Shown one piece after another: positions 35,001 to 46,744 of a DNA stretch of 64,000 nucleotides. Origin of the DNA: Pocillopora verrucosa (lineage: Eukaryota; Cnidaria; Anthozoa; Scleractinia; Pocilloporidae). The translations under genes were made by a program, and so were the position numbers. The stretch lies in NCBI RefSeq assembly GCF_036669915.1, contig NC_089325.1:10154231-10218230 (forward strand). Direction: 5' to 3'. Numbering within the stretch: the first letter of the stretch is position 1; every line of letters starts with the position of its first letter. The notes beneath the pieces are model-generated. The model did no database searches and was not told the origin of the DNA. It saw nothing but the letters and a program-made list of their open reading frames with translations.

Positions 35001-38000
35001 ATCTTTTTTTTCGAATGTTCCTGTTGCGATGTATCTCCTCATTCAGATTTAATTGAATATTTCTTTCAGATGTAGATGAATGTAGATCAAACAAAGGCGG
35101 CTGTGATGAGTATTGTATAAACACTGTTGGCTCATTTCACTGTGCATGTCACCGCAGCGGCTTTCAAGTCGTCGATGGTTATCGCTGTGCAGGTTGGTGC
35201 GCATGACATCAGGCAATGTCTCTGACATCAGTATCTATATTCTTCATACTCTTTTCTATGCATTTCTCTTGGCATAGACAAGGAGAATTTGTTTAACAAT
35301 CAAAAGCTTCTTCAATTGGTTATCATTTTTATCCTCGTAACCGAAATGTTTGATTCAGGGGTAATATTGTAAGGCTAAATTAGGGGCTAGAAACTCTTAA
35401 GGATCTGAGGATTAATGGAGGAAAAAAACTCTAATTGTTCCTAGATGTGCAATCAATTTGATCGAAAATTTGTTTTTATTCAATAATCATTACCATCATA
35501 AAAAATCGATATCACTATCATTGTTGCCCTTTCATCGTTATAAGGTAGAAACATCTTTCCTGGGGAAAAATTTAAAATTATAGATTTCCGCTTTTAGTAG
35601 ATTCGAGCTTTGTTTCTATAGGAAATGTTGTAAATGTCTGAAAATGTGAGAGGTGCTACAAAATTTAAAACTTTTCTTGTAATTGCATACATTGTTTTGT
35701 TTTAATTATTTGTTCTATCCCATGAACATTTTGTTATACACTTCAAATTCATCTTTGTACTTTGTATAAATCAGAACTGAAGATGACAGGAGAACTGTCG
35801 AAACATGTTTTTAAAAAATATCGAATATTTTCTTAAATTCGTCACTATCATTTACTTTTCCAGGTAAATGACTTTGGGAAATTTGAACTTTGTATCTAAG
35901 GAAACAGTTTTTCAAATATACTGATCTCCAAGTCATCAAATAAAGTTATCATTGTCGTCATCTCTCCTTAGATATCGACGAGTGTAAAGAGGGGAAGGAC
36001 AATTGCGACAAGACGACAACTACTTGTAGAAACTACCCTGGTGGTTTTCAGTGTAAATGTAAACCAGGATACGAGTGGAAGGATTACTCATCTTGTAAAC
36101 GTATGTGATTTTCTCCTGAAGACATCAGGAGAATATGAGGGGATGGGGAAGGAGCCTTCTTGTCCGTGATTCAACGATTTCACTTGAGCTATTTATAGAT
36201 GTCTCTCGGAAAAAAGTCTGTTCTCGGAGGCATCCACACGAGTAAAATCGATCTGAGTGTCAAGACCTTAAACGCGAGAGATAACTTGGATAATGCATTA
36301 GGGAAACAGACATTCGTTTCTGTCTGAAATTCTGTCAATGTCGTACTTGCACTATTCTGTCTCTTAACTCGCTTTCGGAAACATGCATTTTCGAAGCATG
36401 ATATCAGTATTCATTGCATTTGCAATAAAATTGGTGAAATATTTTTCCCAGTGTGTTAGGAATTGTGCCTTTGTCTTTCCTGTTACCGTCCGTTTGCTGT
36501 TTAATATACTTCAATCGTCAGAATGTCTTTCTCCCCACTCTATCATTTTCCGAGTTCTTCAGCTCTATTGCCATATCGTTATTTACCTACAGTGGACTCG
36601 TTAGTTTTTAACCTCAAAATTTTTATTTTAGTAGTTCCAGCCTTTTTGTACATTGTCCTTCAGGTAAGACGTGCTCCCACTTCAGCGCAGACAGAGATTC
36701 TCGTAGTCAACTTCATCCTGCAAAATGCACACAAGAGGGACAAAATAAATACGAGGACACCTGCAAAGTTGTGTGCAATCATGGAAATGTTCTGAATAAG
36801 CCAGCGGCTGAGATTACAACTTGCGGCAGAGATGGGTTGTGGGTTCCTCATCCATCGTATTGCATAGGTAAGGGAGGTGAAGTTGCATTAACGCAAGAGA
36901 TGATTTAGCATGCTTTGTCGCTAGGAATATGTGTCTACATTTCAATGCAAATAGTCTTTTCAAGGAAACTTGACTGGGGTTAATAATTGTCTCAAAGAGA
37001 TATCCTTAAATATCTGTTTAGAGGTTTGTGTGAAAACGTACACTTACATACTGAAGAGGAAAATTTACATAATACAATCGATAAAGTTGGTGAAATATCT
37101 TGCTGAACTTTAACAGGAAGACCATGTCCATCATTAAAAGACATTCCAAATGGTTCTGTGCAGGCCAGCTGCAAAATATATCTTGATGGCTCCACTCGTT
37201 ATGGAGGTCGATGCTTTTACAGGTGTAATTCCGGGTACGATCTGAAGGGAGTCAGCTACAGGGACTGTCAGGCGGATGGTAAATGGAGTGGAACGGAACC
37301 GATTTGTGAAAAACGGCATCCGAGTAAGTTATATCAATATCACTTTATTTCGGTTAGGGCTTTCTTGTTGTGTGGCCATTTTTTCGATTTAAATTGCTAT
37401 TCCGAGCTTCCGAACGGTCTGGAAATTATCCCCGATTAGGACTAGATTCTTGTAGTTTCGCTGTGAAGCTGCTGTTCTAATACTTCTGCTTCTGTTGTAT
37501 GAAGCGACATGGAGTGCATGCCACTGATGATCTGCAGCCCTTTACATTTCACTGTCATTTTGCCAGTTTCCTAAGTAAAGAAGGACACCGTTGGAGAGAA
37601 GCACGTGTCCTACCCGGGAAAAAAAACACCGTGAAGTCTAAAAAACACTCTGATAATTGGGTCGTTGCGTCTCTCAAAATAAATGATTGTATTAATTATC
37701 ACTGTGGCTCTTTTTCCCACAATCCCTTCTTCCAGCACCGTATATCACGTGTCCTTCTGACATTAATGTGGTTCTAAAGCCGGGGATGAGCACAGCGGAT
37801 GTCAGTGATCAGTGGAAAATCCCCACAGCTAACGTTAAGAACGTCACTGCTGTTGAACCTCCTGGTGTAAGCAGCAGCTACCGATTCCCGTTCGGCAGCA
37901 CGATTGTCAGGTGGGCAGCGGTGAACGAAATCGGTCAAGCGAAATTTTGCACAGTGCTTGTGGGTGTGAAAGGTGCATATCGTTTTTGTTCTTCAGTAAT

Positions 38001-41000
38001 TTCTTCATAGTATTCGTTGTTAAAATATACTTCCCCAAGGTGGTGTATACTTTAGATCACACATTCTTCCAAAAAAAAGTTTTTGGTGGAAAGTACTGCA
38101 TTAAGGTTGAGTTAGAATTTTTCAGCGTTATTCCTATATAGGAAGGAAAACTGGAGATCCAGGCAAAAAATCCCTTAGGCAAAGGAGAGGACGAACTGAA
38201 AACGCAACGTTGCCAGCGTAGTTATGAACTTAATATTACGAAGTTTTTCGAACAGGAATATTTGAGCAAGAAACTAGCTACAAAGGTAAATAGATAAAGT
38301 TTTGCGCCATGCTTCTCTCCATGATCACAGCTTCTAAAACTGTCTCGTTTGTTTATATTCCCCTGCGTTTTCTTAAGACAATGAAAAACCCAAGGTTGTC
38401 TTCTGTCCAGAGAAGATCTACAAAGTGTCCTACAGCACCTCTCAAGTGTGGGTAAACATCTCAAGACCGGTCTTCAGTGATAATGTTGGTATTGTCAGAT
38501 ACATTCCTCCTCTCATTGACGGCAAGTCTTTGTCAAGAACAAGTGGCTATCACATGACTTTCACTGCTGTTGACGCCAGTGGAAATTCAGCGGATTGTAA
38601 AATCATCCTGTATGTCGGAGGTAAGAATACAGGTTGTAAGACATAGGAGACAATCATTATAAGTGATTGAAACTGATGTTATAATAAGAGATTCCTCTTT
38701 TTACTTTTATTTTATTTGCCATTACTCACAAAATTACAAAAATTTACTGCAAATGGTAAACAGGCAAAGAAAAAAAAAACAGATCGATGGCGAGAAAACC
38801 TAAAATAACCATCAGTGCACGTAGATAGAACGAGATGAATAACTTAGACAACAGATATTGTAAATAACGAGTTGACAATCCACATAATAGTCCGTAATGT
38901 TGAAAATAGATATTTTAAGTTTTTGTGTTGCGAAAGATAGAGTGTGTAATCTCAGGAGTAAGAGAATCTAGTAACTTTGGACCTTGATAGAAAAATGAAA
39001 ACTGCTGAACAGTTGTTCTACATCGTGGTCGACGAAATTAGTTTGGGTGCCTTGTGCTTTTTTTTCCTTCATGAATAGTTTTTAAGGGGGGATACATTTT
39101 TCGAGTAAGATTTTCTGAGAGTACTGTTGCATGTGCCTTTTAAGTTGCTTGAACGCTTTGCTGGAGACTGAGTTAAAGTCGCTATACACAACTTTTTACT
39201 CCATTGTTCTGGAATTACTGGTATTTTTCTGCCAGCCATGGTTGGTTTTTTTTTTCCTAAACAGATGACGTTATTCAACTCCAATGTAATAAATCGTTAG
39301 TGTATATTTTGGACAAAATTTTTTATGGTGAATGTATCGTTATTTCTTCATTATAGTAGAAAGATACTAGAGAAAAGGATGGTGGTTTTTGTCTGAAAGT
39401 CTATTTTTCCCACGCAGGAGAACGATGCCAATTGCCCCCTGAAAGCGACCCCCCTAGTGGTTCATTGACGTGCCATTGGCCACAGGGCGGGACCACCCGA
39501 TATTGTATAAGAACGTGCCCTCAGGGCGAAAAGCCTTTTGGTTTCTATTCTGGGTGGACTTGTGGAAAATCTGATGGAAAATGGAAAAGTTATCCTCAAT
39601 CGTTACTAGTTCCACAGTGTGTTGGTAAGCAGTGTTAAGTTTATTTACCAAACAATAGTTAAGAACCTCGATTGAGGAGTATCCTAAAACCCAATTATAT
39701 CGTTAATAGATAACACAAAGTGCCGATTAGAACTCAGAATTTAAAAAGTTAATCAAGCGACCGCAATGCGGGGAAAAGAAGAGTGACCAATTCGTATTTG
39801 GTTGCAGTTTTAATTTTGTCAAATAATCATAAATGAAGAATGAAACTCATAACCTTAAGTAAAAGAAACTTTTTTGCCTTGTTTGGTAATATTCCACAAA
39901 CTTAGTCATCTAAACAAGCAATCTTTTTGCCTCACTTTCTATTAGGTTACAAGGAGGTCAATACCAGTCTTCCATGTGACGTTGGTAGCATTCGGAATTC
40001 GTCGTTTGGCTCAGGCTGCTGTAAGTTGATTTATTTCGCGTGCTGTGAAGTTTTGAAGATGTTAATTTAGATAAGAAACATTTACACTCAGGTATTTACC
40101 TCAGTCTCTGGTTTTGGTCCACGCACAACCCACAACTCCTCGATTCGCTCTGATGATGGACTAATGCTCGAAACTTCAGCTTTAGAACCAGATCTTAGTA
40201 TACTAATTACGTGGGACTTGAAATATTTTCTTAGGCTTCTCACTATTTCTTACATATTGTTACAGATGAATGCCCACCAGGGACGTATGACAAAAATGGC
40301 GCCTGTGAAGCATGCGCAGAAGGCACGTTTCAGGATAAAACTGGGCAGACAGACTGTAAGGCATGTCCTTCAGGGACACAATCAGGAAAAGGAGCATACA
40401 AGTGTCGACGTGAGTGATAAAAATAACACGAACCTCTGCTATCTGCAAACCAGTCGGAGGTGGTGCTTTCATTTTGAATTTTCTTGAAATCACCATTTTG
40501 CAACGAGCTAATGAGAACCGACTCCGAAAGTGAAAACTTGCAAACGGCTTTAGCGTGGGAAAACGCGGGTGGGAAAACTACCTTTTGCTTTTATATATAT
40601 ATAATATATTTTATCGGTTGAGATGGTGCTGCAAGTTTTCTGAATCATTTCTGGCAAAAGTTTAACTTTTCTTTGAAACATATTAACGTTCTATAAAATT
40701 TTCAGTAAGTTTCTCCATCACACAAGATGAGCCGGCCTGAGCTAAAAAATAATAATAATAACAATAAAAGGTTCCTGACTTTTTGTGTCCTAAAAATTAA
40801 TCCATCAGTTATTTGTCCACCTGGTCGATATTCCAAGGATGGACTCGGCCCATTCTGTAAATTTTGTTCCAATGGAACATACCAAGACAAACCACAGCGG
40901 ACAAGTTGCTTGCCTTGTCCACAGGGAACCTACACCCTGCATATTGGAGCTACGTTTTGTGGAAGTAAGTTACAAGAATCACAAGTCACAATACAATTAA

Positions 41001-44000
41001 ATCTTCCCACAACCTTAGTCTTCGTTGACAGGCGGGTCAGGACAAAGGGATATCAGGGCATAGGGTGGGGTGAGTGAATGGGAGTGGGAAGGGGGGGCAC
41101 AGGGTGGGGTGGGTAAATGGGGGAGGGAAGGGGGGGGAAAGGGTGGGGTGAGTGAATGGGGGTTGGAAGGGGGGTTGTAAGCGCATCCTTTAAGAACCCA
41201 CCATTTCTCCAAATGGTCATATAGTGATGAAAGGAATACGAATACGATGAAAAAAATTCCTGATAAAATATGCATTACTTATATTTCTGTCAGTTATAAT
41301 TGAGAGATATCATCAATTACAATCTCTTTGGATAAAGGACACGCTGTCTTTTTTTCTGCTTATTTCTTCATAAAAACTTTGCATCGGAATGAAAAAAAAT
41401 TGCTCCATGATATTTGTCTGAACAATTAACCCACAGGGTCTCCTAAAATCACAAAACTTGAGCCGGGAGACGTTGCTTCAGTCAGTGTGGGTGGGACTGT
41501 GGTGTTGAAATGTTTCTCAGATGGAGAACCCACGCCTTCTGTTTATTGGAAGTACTCAGTTAATGGTAAAGGTAAGTTGCTGAGAAGTATTGAAATCCAT
41601 CTATGAGCCTCCTTGACAAAAAAAAAAGGAAAAAAAGAAACGGCATTTTTCTAACCTTTGAAAGTCAAGTTTCTGACATAATTTTTCACACTGCCGTGAC
41701 AAACATGAACAAAGGATGACGCGTTTTGCGCCAATCTGCATACGTAACGTCAAGTTCATAAATGATGTTATTACGAAATACACTTTCCTTTCGTCTTATT
41801 CATCATAGCATTGTGTCTTTCATTTGCCGTATTTTTTTAAAGAAGACTCCTTATGAACATTTGCTGGTGTAGATGAATCCATAAGAAATGAAAGTTGACA
41901 CGGAGACCTGTTTTCCTCAACACGTGTATTTGATAAAATTTTCTTTGTTCACGAGTTTTGTTGGGATAGATGCTTCTTTAATATGAGCCTCTCGCCAATT
42001 CTGGTCACATAAAGGTTCCCTTCATTAGCAAAGCTAGACAATGGTGATAGATAATTCCTCATCCCCTACAACTAACTAATAGTGAAGATGGCAATTGCAT
42101 ACTGTAGGTTCCAAAACTCAAGCCCCAATCAAAGACAAGAACGGTAATCCCATAGGAACACAGCTGACCATCGGAAATGCAGACTCATCAGATAGCGGAA
42201 GCTACTCTTGCATGTCAGCTAACACACATGGTGAAGTGACTCGTGCTGCTCAACTCACTGTTGCAAAATCATCTGTTAGGAGAGAAACAACACGAAAGAA
42301 AGGTAAGGTTAAGCAAGCCTAACGGTTAATATGCATTAGAAACAGGATACTATCGCTTACCTCTATAAATTATTCAATTTTGGCAGCTGAATTTACAAGT
42401 TCACCCAAGCCCTATATCGCAGCTCCTTAAATGGTTAACGGTATAACACTTAACGTCTTTTTAATCAGCATTCTTATTATGTTAGTACAGTAGCGAAAGA
42501 TACTCTTACACGTTAATTTCAAAGTATTCCTCCACTTCTGCTACTGTAAGAATAAAAAGCTCAAATTGAACTGAACAAGATTCAGTAACGCCGCAATGTT
42601 AAATTCATATTTCACCCTTTTTTTAGTCATACAAATTTCAGTTGAATATTCTTTCTAACAAATATTACCACTGATTTACTTTTAAATTAAACGCAATCTT
42701 TTCGTAAAAATTTTCTCTGACATTTTCAGATATGGCAAATGACGTCTTGTTTCCGAGGGCTGTAGGTAAGTGTAATAACACCAAGAAGCTACTGTTTACG
42801 ACTAATGAGGGTTTATTTTGCTAAGTTAGACGCTTAAAGAAATCGCCTGAAGTATGTGAATTTAGTTTTGTTCATCTCAGCAAGTTACTAAGCTAATGAC
42901 ATTAACTACGTTCTTCTTTTAAGCCATTTGATGAGGTGTAAGTATCGTTTCAAATGGAAATGGCTGAGAGTGTTTAGACTGCTGATAAAATAGGAAAAAA
43001 GTACAGTTGGCGTCAGCTAAAATATGGAAATGTTCAGGCTTTGTTCCACTACATTCTTTGAAGAATTTTTTGTGCGCCACTTTGGCAAAAAATGGTAAAA
43101 CCACTGAAGATCAATGAACATAAAGCGTATTCGGCTGACTCGCTTCGAGCGGGAAGACAATTTTGATTTTAACCTGATTAGAGGTGTGAATCAACTTCTT
43201 TTCACCTCAATTACAGACCAGCAATGTCGGATGAGTTTCAACCGCCCTTGGACAATTTCGATTTACTGTAGGATTACATTAATCAATGTTGCAGGTTTTT
43301 CGTTGATATTTACCACTGTTTTGCACCCCTCCCCACCCCACCATCCTATTCACCACTGTTTTGCACCCCTCCCCACCCCATCACCCTATTCGCCACTGTT
43401 TTACACCCCTCCACACCCCACCATCCTATTCACCACCGTTTTGCACCCCTCCCCACCCCACCATCCTATTCATCACTGTTTTGCACCCATCCCCCCACCA
43501 TCCTGTTCACCACTGTTTTGCACCCCTCCACACCCCACCACCCTATTCGCCACTGTTTTACACCCCTCCAACACCCCCACCATCCTTTTTCGACAGATCA
43601 GTGTCCCGCGGGTAAATTCAGTGTGGACGGGTCAGGTCCTCTGTGCCGAGTCTGCCCAAAAGATACTTACCAGGACCAACCTGGAGAGACCGCATGTAAA
43701 AACTGTGAGCATGGGACCAAGACTTTGCAATTGGCTGCGACTTCTGCAGAGGCATGTGGCGGTAAGAGACTAATTTACTTGAACCAATGTACTCGTGAAA
43801 AGACAGGTGCGTATAAATAAAATAAGCGCAAACGGTAATTTGGTATTCATCTCTTCAGTTTCCCCGGTGATCACCAGCTTGAACTCCAGTGTAGACACGA
43901 ATAGTAGAGAAGCTGTGCTCGACTGTTATGCGCATGCCTCGCCAACCCCACTTGTCAGTTGGCATTTTCTGGAGGATGTTCCAAGTGAGTCGTACACAAC

Positions 44001-44638
44001 GTTAATGTTGCTTTTGAAATTTTCCAATCAATTGATCTGCTATGTCATTGCTGCAAAGCATCCATTACACATGCGTTAGGTTTTTTTCCTTGAGAGTTTT
44101 TAATTTCAAAGAAACAATAGTTTGCAGATTGTTATTTGCGTATATGGCATTAGGCTATGGTTCAACACGTTAAAACTTTTTGATATGAATTTGGTGAGGA
44201 AGTCTTCTTCCATTTCATCTTCTTTTTCCCTTTATCGTAAATAGTCTCCATAATTTTACAAAGCTGTCACTATTACCATTTTTGTAAAGGCTTTCATCCT
44301 CATCGCCATTGATATTGATATCGTTTCAAACAAGTTCATCATCACTTGCACGACAACTAGTTAATTTTTTTCGTACTTTCCTTCTTCGTTCGAATCTTCG
44401 TTTATTCCTTGACTGTTCTCTTGTTCGAACTGAAATATATACAATGGCTACTCTTGTCTTTCCAGGTGACTTCCTTGGTATTCCCAAGCTCGTACAGCTG
44501 GTTAACAGTAAAGGACAACCAATTGGTACTCGCATGGTTATAAGAGTAGTCACAGAACACAACACAGGGCGGTACGAGTGTATCGCGGTCAACCAATTCG
44601 GCCAGGACAAGGAAACCCTTGACTTGAAAGTGTCGTGA
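30668..44638 (+). CDS. Secreted mosaic protein: PLAT-EGF-sushi-HYR-ephrin-like-Ig (23 coding exons)
   Basis: Exons: 30668-30731, 32412-32538, 33141-33246, 33647-33725, 34376-34423, 34693-34818, 35070-35192, 35972-36100, 36664-36867, 37117-37323, 37736-37972, 38256-38285, 38378-38620, 39418-39624, 39946-40020, 40266-40409, 40809-40964, 41437-41571, 42108-42302, 42730-42765, 43597-43761, 43859-43984, 44466-44638. They sum to 3135 nt (1044 residues) in one frame. Domains: signal peptide 1-20; PLAT 21-125; EGF remnant 126-141; three cbEGFs (DIDEC/DVDEC) 142-267; sushi-like 268-335; sushi 336-404; HYR 405-483 and 494-574; sushi-like 575-643; ephrin-receptor-like Cys modules 669-768; Ig 769-878; ephrin-like 891-945; Ig 946-1044. 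No membrane anchor. Every intron after exon 4 is phase 1. Intron 2 is GC-AG. The HYR/sushi/EGF/ephrin-like set recalls SVEP1-type matrix or complement-like proteins (family inference), but the PLAT start is different. The function is unknown. The 30-nt exon is less certain than the rest. Confidence 0.88.
31963..32182. mobile_element. Palindromic Penelope terminus (foldback copy)
   Basis: A forward terminus (31963-32083) is followed at once by its own reverse complement (to 32182). The arms pair almost perfectly from about 32014 to 32178 around a hammerhead-like core. It lies in intron 1 of the mosaic PLAT gene. Confidence 0.8.
32084..32113 (+). ncRNA. Hammerhead-like ribozyme core at a palindrome centre
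   Basis: CTGACGA at 32084-32090, hairpin GGGC/GCTC, GAAAC at 32104-32108, then GTCAGC. The same core as the copies at 22944 and 33986. One unpaired A precedes stem II, as in the other copies. Confidence 0.45.
33871..34025 (-). mobile_element. Penelope terminus remnant (intron of the mosaic gene)
   Basis: Blocks ggggtaagtttctaaaggca, gtgctgcgtcggtgggagag, tagtgttaacaactgagttg, and ggccaccgtaaagggtaaaa, followed by the signature actgacgtttcgagcgttag. This is a solo terminal fragment with no coding sequence. Confidence 0.75.
33986..34015 (-). ncRNA. Hammerhead-like ribozyme core
   Basis: Minus-strand CTGACGA (34015 to 34009), hairpin GGGC/GCTC, and GAAAC (33995 to 33991) then GTC. Identical in the core to the copy at 22944. 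Confidence 0.45.
34842..34970. repeat. Interspersed C-rich repeat (intronic)
   Basis: This resembles 20225-20372 in the other PLAT gene (aggtgaaaaataatggcctagt). It lies in the intron between the first two cbEGF exons. Non-coding. Confidence 0.4.
35277..35418. mobile_element. Degenerate MITE, same family as 16566-16771
   Basis: The run gacaaggagaatttgtttaa ... ttgattcaggggtaatattg ... agaaactcttaagg matches, in reverse complement, the element at 16566-16771. One terminus is lost. It lies in the intron before the third cbEGF exon. Confidence 0.5.
35777..35804 (+). ncRNA. Hammerhead-like core of a second repeat family
   Basis: CTGAAGA at 35777-35783, a five-pair hairpin GACAG/CTGTC with loop GAGAA, then GAAAC at 35800-35804. 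The hairpin sequence is unrelated to the GGGC/GCTC family, but the core order is kept, which suggests another Penelope-type terminus. Confidence 0.4.
40150..40174 (+). ncRNA. Weak hammerhead-like core
   Basis: CTGATGA at 40150-40156 and GAAAC at 40170-40174 are kept, but the intervening hairpin (GGAC against GCTC) has a mismatch. This is probably a decayed Penelope terminus in the intron before the first ephrin-like exon. Confidence 0.3.
41056..41177. repeat. G-rich minisatellite, about three units of roughly 40-45 bp
   Basis: Units of the form agggtggggtgagtgaatgg followed by ggaagggggg repeat three times. Several runs of four to eight G occur on the coding strand within an intron of the mosaic gene, 92 bp after the donor of the exon ending at 40964. 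The G runs could fold as quadruplexes in the pre-mRNA (inference). Confidence 0.8.
43311..43590. repeat. Pyrimidine-rich 40-bp minisatellite, seven units, abutting a splice acceptor
   Basis: The unit caccactgttttgcacccct plus ccccaccccaccatcctatt repeats at 43311, 43351, 43391, 43431, 43471 (37 bp), 43508 and 43548. The last unit runs into the acceptor tttttcgacag at 43586-43596 of the ephrin-like exon, so the repeat supplies that exon's polypyrimidine tract. The duplicate at 53312 has eight units. All reading frames through it are open and proline/histidine-rich, but this is a by-product. Confidence 0.9.
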
Positions 44639-45569
44639 TCGTGATGTAAGTGTTTTTTATGACTTATAATATACATTGCGTGCGTCTGATTGGCTGAAAA
44701 CGAGTGCATTTTTCATGTAACTCGAGTGTAAATTACAAATAGTGCACGCGCTGCCAAAATTTCATCTCTCTTTTTTGACTTTCTGTGATGCGTTTTGCAC
44801 GTAAGTTATTAATAAGTAAAAATATGATTTCTCGTGCATTTTGGTGTAAAATAAGCACTTCTATATTTTTCAAAGACTACAAATTTCACTCGACCTATGG
44901 GTCGATTGTGTTGTTTTTGAAAAATTTACTCGTGTTTATTAACACCAGATCGGACTCGAAATCATGTTGTTACCCATACTAATATTTATCCGTTCACGAA
45001 AATATCCGTAATATCTAGCCAAATGCGAGCACTGAATTCAGCATTTCGGTTGAATTTTGTATCATTTTTCACTTACCGAATGCTTGAATTAGTGTTGTAA
45101 ATGTTTACCAAAACTACACTACATCACCGTTCACATCAGTTGTTTCTGCTGAGGCCTTAATGGAGTCTTGATGGTTTTTTTTCTAGGAGATTTAACCAAA
45201 CCCATTTAAAGACGGAAACCACAATAAACTTTTCTGTATACAAACGTTGGCGACTTCAACAAAGAAATGGCGGGGAGATTTTAAATGCGCGATGTGTAAT
45301 GAAGGGTGTGATAAACGTCCATAAGAAAAAGAAATTTATTTATTTATTTTTTGAGGTTACAATAATCAAAGTTAATAAGACAAAATAGTACATTGAAAAT
45401 TAACTATAGACCCGCTAAAGGTGACCGTTAAACAACTTCATGTTTTCGTTTTTCTCTAGGTCAGTCATGGTTACTGGAAATTCCAAGAGCAACAACAGCG
45501 GTACAGTGTCAACGAAGATTTATTGACTGAACACTCTTGTAACTCCTCTTACTTACAAAATGCAATAAA
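44639..45569 (+). other. 3' UTR of the mosaic gene, with an intron and poly(A) signal
   Basis: Seven bases after the stop a donor (gat/gtaagt at 44646) and an acceptor (ttctctag, exon from 45460) suggest a UTR intron of about 814 bp. AATAAA is at 45564-45569. The same arrangement is kept in the duplicate (acceptor at 55505, AATAAA at 55609). Confidence 0.6.
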
Positions 45570-45934
45570 GTCCACAGTCAGCTTTACTTAAGAATGTACA
45601 CCTTTGAAAGGAAACTAGCTAGGTTCAAATAACATTTCGTTTAACTTGCGTGAGCGCAAAATTACTTAACCCTAGTACAGGAAAAGAAAGAGATATGATC
45701 ACACTGTTTTTGATGTTGAAAAGAAATGTTTCTGTCCTGGTAATATATGATCTGATTGGCATGCTTATCTGGTAGTGGATCACTTGGGGAACATCCTAAG
45801 CCTACTACGTGGATGAAAGGTACTTTGCTTTCCCCTCTCATTTCTTTTTTTTTCTTTTCTTTTTTATTAACTTCCCTTGCATCATTTACATTGTTCGAAT
45901 TGCTGATCCTGGTTCCCCTTCACACGACAATTGC

Positions 45935-46744
45935 TCAGTCCGGCAAGTTCTCGAAGTTAGAAAGTATATTTTTGTCGTCAACAAAGAGTTTTTGCCAGAA
46001 GAAGCTCAATATCTTAAGACGAAAGAAGGCCACACTTACTTGTCGTAAGATGTCAGATGTCCTCACGACACCTAATTTTTCCCCTTTACCCAAATTGGGT
46101 ATCTCTTCAACTCTAAGTAACATTGATAAAAACGACATAGCGAAACTGACCAGGCATTCTACAACAAAAACGAAAAGTGCCAACTTGCTTAGAACAAAAA
46201 CAAATTTCGGGTAGTTATTTTTTAACATTTTCAACTGTGTGTAGTTCAAAAAGCCCATCAAAAGAATTTTCACTACATAACTCACAGAGAAAACGATCAT
46301 TATCAGCATTTGCAAGGACGACTCAGAGGAAAATGATAATGAGACAAATCTAGAGAGGAGAATTATAATAAGGACGATCAAGGTCCAAAACGAGGGAAGA
46401 AATTTCAGTCTATGCAAGATTGCCTTGTAACCAGGGAACGCTGGAACTTTCTGTAGGGCAGCAATAAGTATAGCACCATGGAGGCATTGCGTTACCAACC
46501 AAACAAGTTGCAGCACTTTTGAGTGGCGGAAGGGTGCGTCCTTGTCACACTTGAAAGTAAGTATTTGCTTTTCGTAGCATGTCACGCAACGCACTGCGAA
46601 AAGACTAACTCCGACGATCTGCCAACACAGCAATATGGAGTAACATACTCCTAAAAGTTGGACTCCGTGATTTTTTGTTCTTTCTAGTATGCCATTTAAA
46701 GGTCGTGGATTCAAAAGTGGAAGCATTTCCAAAAATGACGGCAT
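45935..46744 (-). CDS. Multi-pass membrane protein, unnamed family (member 1)
   Basis: A single-exon frame of 269 residues with ATG at 46742-46744. There is a short cytosolic-type N-terminus, then about five hydrophobic segments: roughly residues 32-52, 75-98, 112-133, 140-165 and 178-205. A conserved non-membrane tail follows, RLKILSFFWQKLFVDDK. Between TM1 and TM2 is a Cys-rich loop (RCVTCYEKQILTFKCDKDAPF). The paralogs at 55983, 62032 and 50168 share the motifs CYS.LL.WQ, LNYTQLK.LK and SFFW.KLF.DDK. I do not recognise the family. A distant link to gustatory-receptor-like chemoreceptors was considered but is unsupported. The gene lies tail to tail with the mosaic PLAT gene. Confidence 0.7.
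   Translation of the reverse strand: MPSFLEMLPLLNPRPLNGILERTKNHGVQLLGVCYSILLCWQIVGVSLFAVRCVTCYEKQILTFKCDKDAPFRHSKVLQLVWLVTQCLHGAILIAALQKVPAFPGYKAILHRLKFLPSFWTLIVLIIILLSRFVSLSFSSESSLQMLIMIVFSVSYVVKILLMGFLNYTQLKMLKNNYPKFVFVLSKLALFVFVVECLVSFAMSFLSMLLRVEEIPNLGKGEKLGVVRTSDILRQVSVAFFRLKILSFFWQKLFVDDKNILSNFENLPD

Noticed and set aside
37499..37777. 92-codon plus-strand frame between the sushi and first HYR exons
   Set aside because: It has no sushi or HYR signature and lies in the intron 37324-37735. Splicing 37323 to 37736 keeps the frame without it.
43311..43590. Regular 40-bp repeats resembling a CRISPR-type array
   Set aside because: The units are contiguous with no unique spacers, and the DNA is clearly animal. 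It is a minisatellite.
43114..43773. Long proline/histidine-rich open frame (219 codons), with a counterpart at 53115-53849
   Set aside because: It reads through the 40-bp intronic minisatellite in the wrong frame for the known exon. The repeat keeps several frames open. Only 43597-43761 (and 53644-53808) is coding, in another frame.
45935..46744. Assignment of the membrane family to gustatory-receptor-like chemoreceptors
   Set aside because: Only about five membrane segments are visible and the C-terminal chemoreceptor signature is absent. Left as an unnamed family.
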